The translations under genes and the position numbers were made by a program. From positions 1 to 11,495 of the forward strand of contig NW_001915262.1 of the NCBI RefSeq assembly GCF_000208925.1: a DNA stretch of 11,495 bases, given 5' to 3'. How positions within the stretch are numbered: the stretch's first letter is position 1; each line of letters opens with the position of its first letter. This stretch comes from Entamoeba histolytica HM-1:IMSS. Taxonomy: Eukaryota > Evosea > Mastigamoebida > Endamoebidae. The notes under the pieces are model-generated. The model saw only the letters and a list, made by a program, of their open reading frames with translations, was not told the DNA's origin and ran no database searches. Below, piece after piece: positions 1 to 6,702 of this stretch.

Positions 1-763
1 TTTGTAGGATTATCTACTTTTTTGAAGACACCTTTTGGTGTTTCATAATGACCTCTTCTTTTTTGTTTATAAACATGACTCCACTCCCACCCATTGTCTT
101 CAGCAACACAAATTGCATTGTCAGTGCTTTTTTTATCAGTAAAACAAATAAACACTGTTCCAGTTGGAAATTGCTTATTCATTTGAATATAGATGCTATA
201 AATTTTACCACAACCTTTGAAATAATTAGAAATACTTTTTCGAGTGACCTTGTTACGTTTCTTAAATTTAATTTTTAAATTATAGTTTTTATACAGAGAT
301 GTTAGATTTTCTTCTTTTTCTTGTGCCTTTTCTTTTTTTGATTTATATAATTCGATATGAATATCTTTTCCTAATACATTTTCTGTTGGACTATTTAATG
401 CTTTTGTAGCATCTTCTTCATTAATATAAGTAATAAATCCATTTTTCTTTTTGAGAGTTTGTTCAAGACGAAAGAAACATTTTATTTTCTTATCCTTTTT
501 TTCTATTTCTCCAAATTTTGAGAAATAAGTAATAATATCAATATCTTCTACTGTTGAATCAATATTTGTTACATAAATACAATTGTGTTTATTAACAGGT
601 TTATTAAATGGTTCAATAATAAAATTTTGATCTCCTATTTGTTTTTGAATCTCTCTTTTTGAATCAAGTACCTTTTGACATTCTTCTTCAGTTTCAATTC
701 CTTTATTTAATACTCTTTTATAACAGATTACCACTATATCCTTAATTTTTCATCTTGAAACAT
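1..763 (-). CDS. Tandem RRM RNA-binding protein, 5' part only, start joined by a one-base break
   Basis: Read on the minus strand, this frame is open from about position 749 to the left edge. It encodes a Lys/Glu-rich protein with two RNA recognition motifs. RRM1 has an RNP2-like strand (CIYVTNI) and an RNP1-like strand (NGFITYI). RRM2 has LKIKFK and TGTVFICF. A charged linker separates them (KSKKEKAQEKEE). RRM proteins bind single-stranded RNA through these strands; which RNA cannot be said. The frame has no ATG near its 5' end. An ATG at 763-761 opens MFQDEK and then hits TAG at 736-734. One extra base in the run of five T (plus strand, 746-750) would join that start to the body. No GT-AG intron fits instead. 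I therefore read it as one gene with a one-base deletion, real or from sequencing. The C-terminus lies outside the window. The RRM assignment is good; the specific family is unknown. Confidence 0.7.
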
Positions 764-1125
764 TTGTTTATGATAAATATAATGAATAAGAAGATGTTGA
801 AAAAAAGTATGCCAAAAAAGAATGAAAAGATACACCTCTAGAAATTAATATTAATTATAATTATAACTATAGAAAAGTGAAATTATTTCTTAACTGATGT
901 ATTTTGTTTGTTTACTTATAATTGTTTCTATCATTTAATTTTCAGACATAATAACCAATGTCTTTTCTTCAAGTAATTTTTTTGTAAAGTACAAAATAAG
1001 ACAAATTGCATGTAAAATACTTAAAATATTACATTCTGAGAATTTATAAGAAATGTAAATAAGACAACTAAGCTTCATGAATAAAAAAATATAGTATAAT
1101 TAGAAATAATAGAATTTATTCTTTG
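764..1125. other. Intergenic region between two minus-strand genes
   Basis: No open frame of note on either strand. The left end must hold the promoter of the RRM gene: on the minus strand TTATTCATTATATTTATC lies just before its ATG, but I cannot pick a convincing TATA box. The right end holds the 3' signal of the 60-residue gene, with TAATT on the minus strand at 1102-1098, about 25 nt after its stop. The rest is A/T-rich filler. Confidence 0.5.
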
Positions 1126-1308
1126 TTATACACGGGATGAAAGTTCTTTATAAACTTTCAATTGATTTCCTTCAAAACAGACATTTTTATGTTGTAGAAG
1201 GTTTTTGAGAGTATTTTCAACTACTCCCTTTGTTAATTGATCTGTTTTCACATGAGGAAGAGGCTGGAAAAAAGATGGCAATTGAACAGATGATAAATAA
1301 GAATTCAT
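1126..1308 (-). CDS. Small protein of 60 residues, unrecognised
   Basis: A complete ATG-to-TAA frame on the minus strand. The protein starts MNSYLSSVQLPSFFQPLPH and ends KVYKELSSRV. Its composition is that of a normal soluble protein (balanced charge, Leu/Val/Gln-rich, one Cys), not the Lys/Asn/Ile-only composition of chance frames in this DNA. There is no signal peptide or membrane segment. I do not recognise the family. Two pieces of context support a real gene: a TATA-like ACTTTAAAAG about 33 nt before the ATG with an initiator-like GAAATTACC next to the ATG, and a TAATT 3'-end signal after the stop. It is short for an Entamoeba gene. A preceding exon is possible, because TTTTTTGTAG stands 13-22 nt before the ATG, but I found no matching GTTTGT donor nearby. 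Confidence 0.5.
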   Translation of the reverse strand: MNSYLSSVQLPSFFQPLPHVKTDQLTKGVVENTLKNLLQHKNVCFEGNQLKVYKELSSRV

Positions 1309-1350
1309 GGTAATTTCTTTCTACAAAAAAAGAAATAATTCTTTTAAAGT
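1309..1350 (-). promoter_or_regulatory. Putative core promoter of the 60-residue gene
   Basis: On the minus strand ACTTTAAAAG (1350-1341) resembles the Entamoeba TATA-like consensus GTATTTAAAG. About 30 nt downstream GAAATTACC (1317-1309) resembles the initiator AAAAATTCA and directly precedes the ATG. The spacing and very short 5' UTR fit Entamoeba genes. The AT-rich background makes chance matches common. Confidence 0.35.
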
Positions 1351-1470
1351 CTTTTCAGTTGTAAAAATGAGATGTCCAGAAAAGAAAAGATTTTTTGTTA
1401 TAAGTAATATATTTTGTTATTACATGAGTTTGAAACTGATTAAGAAGAACAAAATTAACAAAGAGAAGCT

Positions 1471-1775
1471 ATGCAAGAATTAAGTCATCTTCCAAACAAA
1501 TCAAATGCCTTCTCTAATTTTATTCCAACACGAGTTTGATTAAATATATATTTTAAATGATAATAAGATACTAATAATTATAGTGTAAGAAAAACCTTCA
1601 CCTTGATATAGTTGATGATAACAATTCAATAATCAATGACCAGACACATGTATTAATTAAACATAACAACGATATTGAAGGTCCAATTAAAAGAAAAATA
1701 GAGACTGAAGATCATGCACCTCGAATTAGACAAACAAAAAGGGTAAAATCAATACAAACTGATTTAATTTATTAA
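1471..1775 (+). CDS. Small two-exon ORF, 84 residues, unrecognised; possibly part of a decayed gene
   Basis: Exon 1 (1471-1533) starts with ATG and encodes 21 residues beginning MQELSHLPNK. Exon 2 (1584-1775) encodes 63 residues and ends at TAA; it includes a basic stretch (GPIKRKIETEDHAPRIRQ). The frame stays in phase 0 across a 50-nt intron with good signals. The amino-acid mix (His, Asp, Pro, Gln, Arg) looks like real protein, not chance. I recognise no family and see no membrane segment. Upstream, a second frame (1367-1480, starting MRCPEKKRFF) runs into exon 1 in another phase, and downstream another coding-like fragment lies at 1894-2040. The whole stretch may therefore be remains of one longer gene with frameshifts rather than a complete small gene. 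Confidence 0.35.
1534..1583 (+). other. Intron of the small two-exon ORF (50 nt)
   Basis: Starts GTTTGATT, close to the Entamoeba donor GTTTGT, and ends AATTATAG. A perfect TACTAAT branch-site sequence lies at 1569-1575, eight nt before the acceptor. Removal keeps the reading frame open for 63 more codons. Confidence 0.5.
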
Positions 1776-1893
1776 TTTTTGCTATATATATCTAATTTAA
1801 AACAAAACAAAATTTAAGATAAATTGTTTTCTTTTAATAAAATAGTAATTCCTGTGCAAAGAATAGCCAATACAAAATAAGTTAATTATCTAA

Positions 1894-2040
1894 AAATATG
1901 AGAACTTAAAAAGAAATGAAAAAATATCCTATCATTTAACTGATATTAATTTGAAACAATGCAAAGAATATTCTATTCAAAGTTGTGTGAGAGTCGAAAT
2001 AATGAGATCACAAGAGTTAACAGATTTGGAGGAACTATAA
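1894..2040 (+). pseudogene. Coding-like fragment without a start, 48 codons
   Basis: An open frame with no proper 5' end, bounded by TAA at 1891-1893 and ending at TAA 2038-2040. It encodes a mixed-composition peptide including SIQSCVRVEIMRSQELTDLEEL, given here in part. It could be the last exon or eroded tail of the gene whose fragments lie at 1367-1775, but I cannot find a convincing intron joining them. Its last codons overlap the profilin promoter, which argues against a working gene in this position. It may equally be a chance frame. Confidence 0.25.
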
Positions 2041-2067
2041 AAGCAAGAAAAATAATTTACAAATTCA
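2031..2067 (+). promoter_or_regulatory. Core promoter of the profilin gene
   Basis: GGAACT (2031-2036, GAAC-box like) is followed at once by the TATA-like CTATAAAAGC (2035-2044). About 28 nt further on, ACAAATTCA (2059-2067) matches the Entamoeba initiator AAAAATTCA at seven of nine bases. This puts transcription start near 2065 and leaves a 5' UTR of about 20 nt. All three known elements occur with the expected spacing. Confidence 0.6.
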
Positions 2068-2083
2068 TTAACTAAAAACAAAC

Positions 2084-2476
2084 ATGTCTTGGCAATCATA
2101 TGTTGATTCATTCCTTGTCGGAGCTGGAAAAGGTATGGGTGGAGCCATTATTGGACTTCAAGGTGGTGTCTGGGCTGCTTCAGCTAATTGCACTCCATCA
2201 GCTCAAGAATCAGTTGCTATTGGAACTGCTTGTGCTTCAAACATTGCTGGACTTCAACAAACTGGTGTTGTTATTGGTGGTAAGAAATACATGATTACCA
2301 GAGTTGATGCTGATGAAGGAACTGCTATGGGTAAGAAAGGTGCTGAAGGTATCTCAATTTACAAGACCAAACAAGCCGTTATCATTGGATATTTCTCAGA
2401 TGCTTCAGTCTCTGCTGGACAAAACTCTGATGCCACCTACAAGTGCGCTAAATATCTTATGGACGCTGGATATTAA
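2084..2476 (+). CDS. Profilin, actin-monomer-binding protein
   Basis: A complete single-exon gene of 130 residues, the usual profilin length. The N-terminus MSWQSYVD is the classic profilin start, with the Trp3 and Tyr6 that line the poly-proline site. Trp30 (GGVWAAS) and the C-terminal helix (TYKCAKYLMDAGY) complete that surface. The middle has GVVIGGKKYMITR, the typical profilin strand pair. Profilin binds G-actin in the cytoplasm, promotes nucleotide exchange and delivers actin to formins through poly-proline; in an amoeba it serves motility and phagocytosis. The codon use stands out: many ATC, TTC, TAC, AAG, GCT and GGT codons, where neighbours use ATT, TTT, TAT and AAA. In Entamoeba this points to strong expression, and the clear promoter agrees. 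Entamoeba has several profilins; which paralogue this is cannot be decided here. Confidence 0.93.
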   Translation: MSWQSYVDSFLVGAGKGMGGAIIGLQGGVWAASANCTPSAQESVAIGTACASNIAGLQQTGVVIGGKKYMITRVDADEGTAMGKKGAEGISIYKTKQAVIIGYFSDASVSAGQNSDATYKCAKYLMDAGY

Positions 2477-2483
2477 GTTAAAC

Positions 2484-2550
2484 TAATTCTAACACAGCTT
2501 TCTTAGTCTTTGAATTCGTTGTTTTTATTTTCTATTCTTTTCCTTACAAA
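2484..2550 (+). terminator. 3'-end processing signal of profilin
   Basis: TAATT at 2484-2488, eight nt after the stop, is the Entamoeba polyadenylation motif. It is followed by a T/C-rich stretch at about 2519-2550, the usual downstream pyrimidine element. Confidence 0.45.
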
Positions 2551-3081
2551 ATGATAAGTTTTGATATATCATATATTTGGATTGATTCTTTATTATTTTG
2601 TATAAAAAATCTCAAATATTAAGATGAATAGAATTATTCATAAATTATATTACTCAATAATAAACATAATGAAGTTTCTTACTTTTATAAAAGAAAAGAC
2701 AATCTTTATGAGACTAACATAAATCAATTAATTTATGGTATTGATAAACAAAAAAGTTAAACAGAAGAAAATGAAAGAGAGGAGATGACTTAAAGAACAA
2801 AGTGATAAATTCAAAAAAAGGAAAATAGCAAATAACATTAATTAAAAAAATAATAATAATACTAATGGCTATATTAAATAATGAAATAGTATTTACTTAA
2901 CATACATAGCTAAAGGAAGAATAGTTAAATAATAAATAAAAAAAAGAAAAAAGGAAAAGAAGAAATAATGAAATAAACAACAAAAAGAATAACAAACAAA
3001 AACAAAAAAAAAGAAAATAATAAAATAACAAGAATTTTTCTTAAATATAAAATAAATAAGAAATGAATCTATTATTTACAA
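2551..3081. other. AT-rich intergenic region, no intact gene
   Basis: No start-to-stop frame of note. One coding-like stretch on the plus strand at about 2665-2760 reads NEVSYFYKRKDNLYETN and ends at TAA; it has no ATG and may be a relic or chance. The right part is a purine-rich low-complexity block, listed separately. Confidence 0.4.
2935..3040 (+). repeat. Low-complexity A/G-rich tract upstream of rpiB
   Basis: Over about 100 nt the plus strand is almost all A with scattered G and a few T and C, built from degenerate AAATAA, AAAAG and ACAAA units. It is not a clean tandem repeat. Such tracts are common upstream of Entamoeba promoters and may exclude nucleosomes; that role is inference. 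Confidence 0.45.
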
Positions 3082-3116
3082 ATATTTAATACATTAGAAT
3101 ATTCCAATAAACTTCA
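3082..3116 (+). promoter_or_regulatory. Putative core promoter of rpiB
   Basis: ATATTTAATA (3082-3091) resembles the TATA-like box GTATTTAAAG. AAACTTCA (3109-3116) resembles the initiator AAAAATTCA and sits about 27 nt downstream, leaving a 5' UTR of about 28 nt. No GAAC box is visible. Confidence 0.4.
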
Positions 3117-3141
3117 TCTAAGAAATATAAATAATTTAAAT

Positions 3142-3582
3142 ATGGAAGTAATTATAGGAAGTGATCATGCTGGTTTTCCATTAAAAGAAATTGTAAAAAA
3201 GTACTTAATTGAAAAAGGAATTAAAGTAAATGATATGGGTACTTATTCTACTGAAAGATGTGATTATCCTGATTTTGCTGAAAAAGTTGCACGTGAAGTT
3301 GTTAAAACTGGAAAAAAAGGTATTTTAGTCTGTGGAAGTGGAATTGGAATTTCTATAGCTGCAAATAAAATTAATGGTGTTAGATGTGCTCTTTGTCATG
3401 ATCATTATACTGCTGTAATGTGTAGAAGACATAACGATGCTAATATTATTGCTTTTGGTGCTAGAGTTATTGGTTCTGATATTGCAACTGATATGGTAGA
3501 TGTTTTCTTATCTACTCCTTTTGATGGAATGCAACATACTGCTCGTGTTGAAAAAATTCATAAATTAGAACAAAATCATTAA
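3142..3582 (+). CDS. rpiB: Ribose-5-phosphate isomerase B
   Basis: A complete single-exon gene of 146 residues, the normal size for RpiB (LacA/RpiB family). The enzyme interconverts ribulose 5-phosphate and ribose 5-phosphate in the cytosolic non-oxidative pentose phosphate pathway, supplying ribose for nucleotides. Visible family motifs: GSDHAGFPLK at residues 6-15, with the sugar-binding Asp8-His9; CDYPDFA at 40-46; CGSGIGISIAANK at 64-76, with Cys64 as the expected catalytic base; CRRHNDAN at 94-101, with His97 expected to open the ring; and Arg135 near the end, expected to contact phosphate. All active-site positions are intact. RpiB is the bacterial and protist form; animals use the unrelated RpiA. 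That suggests ancient acquisition from bacteria, but the codon use matches the neighbours, so there is no sign of recent transfer. Confidence 0.93.
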   Translation: MEVIIGSDHAGFPLKEIVKKYLIEKGIKVNDMGTYSTERCDYPDFAEKVAREVVKTGKKGILVCGSGIGISIAANKINGVRCALCHDHYTAVMCRRHNDANIIAFGARVIGSDIATDMVDVFLSTPFDGMQHTARVEKIHKLEQNH

Positions 3583-3594
3583 ATTGAAAGAAAT

Positions 3595-3645
3595 TAATTT
3601 AATTATTTTGTTTATGTTTTTTTTATTCTTCCTTTCAATTTTATT
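3595..3645 (+). terminator. 3'-end processing signal of rpiB
   Basis: Two overlapping-range TAATT motifs (3595-3599 and 3600-3604) begin 13 nt after the stop and are followed by a T-rich, then C/T-rich stretch to about 3640. This is the typical Entamoeba polyadenylation arrangement. Confidence 0.5.
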
Positions 3646-4134
3646 AATTTTTTTATTTACAAAAGGAGATGATGATTATTAGAGAAACTCAATAGAATTC
3701 TTTTATTGTTCTTTATAAAATCTAATTATTAACATTTATATTTATTATATTGAATTTTAGTATATTTCTTATCTTAGTTTGTAAGTTGTTTTTCTATTAT
3801 TTTAATTGTTTAAATATAATTCTTTATATGTAATGATAATTATTCATTTGTTCAACTAAAAAAACTTGTTTTAATAATCTCTGTAATTTTAAAGTATTTA
3901 AAGTATAATATTACATATTAAAATAATCATAATGACATTAAGACTAAAAGGATTACTTCGTTTATTGTTTCTTTTTGATACAATACTTAGAATCTAATTT
4001 AAATTATAAATAGTCTAGAACCACTCAATGCTTTTTTCTTTTTCAAAAATAATTTAATAATAAAATTAAAAAAAAAATAAATAACAAAATAATAATAATA
4101 TAAAAAATGAAATGAATAACAAAAATTTAATCAG
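3646..4134. other. Intergenic region between convergent genes
   Basis: This 0.5-kb stretch separates rpiB from the 3' end of the 770-residue gene. It is A/T-rich and holds no long frame on either strand. Its only notable content is the consensus TATA-like box and short ORF at 3894-3999, listed separately. The right end, about 4080-4134, should contain the 3' UTR of the minus-strand gene. I found no tRNA B-box or other RNA-gene signature. Confidence 0.45.
3894..3999 (+). promoter_or_regulatory. Orphan consensus TATA-like box with a 21-codon ORF
   Basis: GTATTTAAAG at 3894-3903 matches the Entamoeba TATA-like consensus exactly. About 20-28 nt downstream AAAATAATCA resembles an initiator, and an ATG follows at 3932. 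That ATG opens a 21-residue frame (MTLRLKGLLRLLFLFDTILR, then Ile) ending at TAA 3995-3997, which itself overlaps a TAATT 3'-end motif. The order matches a minimal transcription unit. The product could be a micropeptide or a short noncoding RNA. A longer transcript would run antisense into the neighbouring gene. A chance match is quite possible in this DNA. Confidence 0.3.
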
Positions 4135-6502
4135 TTATTTCTTCTTAGAAATATTTAATGATTCATGTTCTTCAAATAATGTTTTTAATATCACTTTTTG
4201 AGTTTTTGTAAGTTTAGATAAAACAATATCAATACTAATTATATTAATATATAATAATCCTAATTAATACAAATAATAAAACAACAAACTCATTCTTTTT
4301 TAATTTTCTTAATATGCTCATTGTAGCTCCTTTAATAATTCCTGATACTTCATCAATGATAATGTCTTTATCTAAAATAATAATAGTAGCCTCAAGTAAA
4401 TCATACAACCCTTTTTTATCATCACAATTTAATACAATTTCATAAAATGCAAATGCACTTGATGAAGAACATGGCATTAAATTAGCAAGAAATATTGGAA
4501 GTGAAGTTCGAATAACTTTACTGAGAGAGTATAACTGGTTTGTAAATTTACAAATAGCTAAATAGAGTTTTTCGTCAATATAATCATTTTCAACAAATTT
4601 AACAATTTCTCCTGTTTTATAATATGACATAACATTTACAGCAATTGGATCAGCAAGAAGAGGAGGAAGAGATGCAATAACAGAACTAATTATTGTAGAT
4701 ACATATTTTGATTCAAAAGGAAGAATTAAAGTAAAAAATGAAATAGTATCAACGTCAAGTGGTAGAGGAGCATTTAATACAAATTGAGGGAATGAAGGAT
4801 TTGTGGCAATAATAAAACGAGCTTTTTCCAATTTTTCTATAAATTGAATAAGATAGAATGAAGGAGATTTAACAAGTCGTTGAAGACATAAAGTAATAAA
4901 TTCCTCTTGACAAGATTTAATTTTGTTAATAATTAAACATCTCTCAAATTTTTTTGTTAAAGCAACCATTAATAATAATACTTTCTTTTGAACTAATTTG
5001 TCTTCTGAAGAATAAAACAATTTATAATATAAATAAACAACTAATTCACATAATTCTTGTGATGAATTACCTTCTTCAAAAATTGTTTTAATTGCATTTT
5101 TAAATGGTTTTAAATTAAAAGAATAATTTCTAAATCTGACAGCATTAGAAAGATGTGAATTTGATTTGTCAATAATAAACAAAATAATTCTAGCATAGAC
5201 TAATGTTAATTCTTCATTCATTGAATCAGGAATTATTGGAAAATGAAGTTGTTTTGAATATGGTACTTTAAGTTGATCTTCAAATGCAATTAATTGACCA
5301 AATAATACATTTGAAGATGTTTTTGGAGCTTGAGAAGTAGTAGTAAGTTCTCCACGAATAGTATAAAGACCACGAAGAATACAGTAATTAAGTTGAGATG
5401 AAGTATCAATGCGAATATCATTAGGTAAAGTTGGTTGATTTAATAAAGAACGATATAATAAATAACAACTTTCATTACCTAATGGACTTTTACTTAGTTT
5501 TAAACAATTTTCATAATTTTGAAGAGGAAAACATGGAAAAAGTACTTCATAATATCCTTTTAATCCTTTTTCTTTTCCATTTAATTGAGAATATAAATCA
5601 ATGATAGCTTGTTGCATATTATTATTTTGAGGTAATAATGATGACAATATTATTACTTTTAATTCAATTGAAGATGGACAAATAAATGGAAGATTTGGTG
5701 GAAGTGACGAAATATTTTTACATTTACATTCAATAAAAAATATTTTCATAAAGTTATTCATTTGACTTGGTGTAAAATAATTAAAAAGGATAGGTCGTTT
5801 AATAAAATGAACGATAACCATTTTTAAATATTCTTTTCTTTTTTTGCATTCACAACAATAATGTTTATTAACATAATCAATAATATTATTTAATAACTTA
5901 AATTGATAAAGATGACTTTGAACTTCTTTAGATTGGTATTGATGAGGAAAAAACTTGACTGAATCAATTAGTACCATTTTAAGTAAACAATCAAAATCAT
6001 TTTTTATTGTTACCTTTTCATTTGGTTTTATCAAATGTAAACAACATCTTCCAATCTTTTTCATTAATTTTTGAGATTTATGATCACAATAAAAATTCTT
6101 TTCTTGTGTCTTTTTAATTTCCTTATCAATTTTTTGTTCTTGTTGTGATGCATAAATAAGATTGATTGATTGATTTTCTGAAAGTAATGATTTCTTAATT
6201 TTTCCTTCACTTGATAAAAATTTAGGAGGATTTGAATTAGTTTCAATATATTGATTTAATAACACTAAATATAATATTGATGTCACTGGATTTGCATTTA
6301 AATATAACCCTTTTAATACAAACTCAAGTTGAAATTTATTTTGTGTTTTTGATCCAACATAAACAGCTTGAAGTGCAGCTGTTGTTAGTGGACATTTTCT
6401 TTTCCAATGTTTTTCTTCAAATTTACCATATGCCATAGTTAATAATCGAGCAAATCCAAATGAATTTAAATTTGTGGATGGATTTTTTGGGAAGCTGGAC
6501 AT
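4135..6502 (-). CDS. Large unrecognised protein, 770 residues, two exons
   Basis: Exon 1 runs 6502-4290 and exon 2 4234-4135, joined over a 55-nt intron; together they make 771 codons. The start is the ATG at 6502-6500. A TTG four codons further up is in frame but is not a credible eukaryotic start. The protein is mostly helical-looking and rich in Lys, Leu, Ile, Asn and Ser, without a signal peptide. Two Cys/His clusters lie in the N-terminal third: roughly residues 139-156 (CDHKSQ...GRCCLHL) and 214-219 (HYCCEC). The first half has a Lys/Gln/Glu-rich linker. The rest shows repeated Leu/Ile-rich helices that could be HEAT- or ARM-like. Exon 2 adds a charged tail ending NISKKK. I do not recognise the family, and no enzyme motif is visible. 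It is transcribed divergently from the PP1-like gene. Confidence 0.75.
4235..4289 (-). other. Intron near the 3' end of the 770-residue gene (55 nt)
   Basis: On the minus strand the intron starts GTTTGTTG, the exact Entamoeba donor, and ends ATAATTAG. Splicing joins GA to T, giving an Asp codon, and opens 32 more codons before TAA. Without splicing the frame ends after a hydrophobic run (VVLLFVLIRIIIY) that looks like translated intron. An upstream TAG in the same intron would be an alternative acceptor but breaks the good frame. Confidence 0.75.
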
Positions 6503-6702
6503 ATGAAAAGACAATTATCAGATAAGAAGATGTTTTATTTATTTTTTAAAATATAGAAAAATAACATTATTTTTAAATTAAAAAACAAAAATTGATATTA
6601 AACCTAAAACATAAAATAAAATAAAAAAAAAAGAAAATAAGGAAAATTGTTATATTTACAATGAAAAAAGAAAAGAGAAAAAATAGAACGAACTGAAAAT
6701 CA
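6503..6702. promoter_or_regulatory. Divergent promoter region between the 770-residue and PP1-like genes
   Basis: About 200 nt serve both genes. Toward the phosphatase, GAACGAACT (6686-6694) contains a near match to the GAAC box AATGAACT, and GAAAATCA just before the ATG resembles an initiator. An A-rich tract (about 6605-6680) precedes it. Toward the other gene, CTATATTTTAAAAAAT on the minus strand (about 6556-6541) is a TATA-like candidate. Confidence 0.4.

Noticed and set aside
48..278. A 76-residue plus-strand frame
   Set aside because: It overlaps the RRM-coding frame on the minus strand, which has clear domain motifs; this is its shadow.
2100..2486. Two plus-strand frames inside profilin in another phase
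   Set aside because: Shadows of the profilin gene, without motif or independent signals.
3910..4030. Possible tRNA or small RNA gene near 3950-4010
   Set aside because: No B-box (GGTTCGA-like) sequence and no cloverleaf pairing could be found by eye.
6503..6514. TTG start four codons upstream for the 770-residue protein
   Set aside because: A eukaryotic gene would start at the ATG 6502-6500. The same reasoning removes the GTG before the exchanger's ATG.
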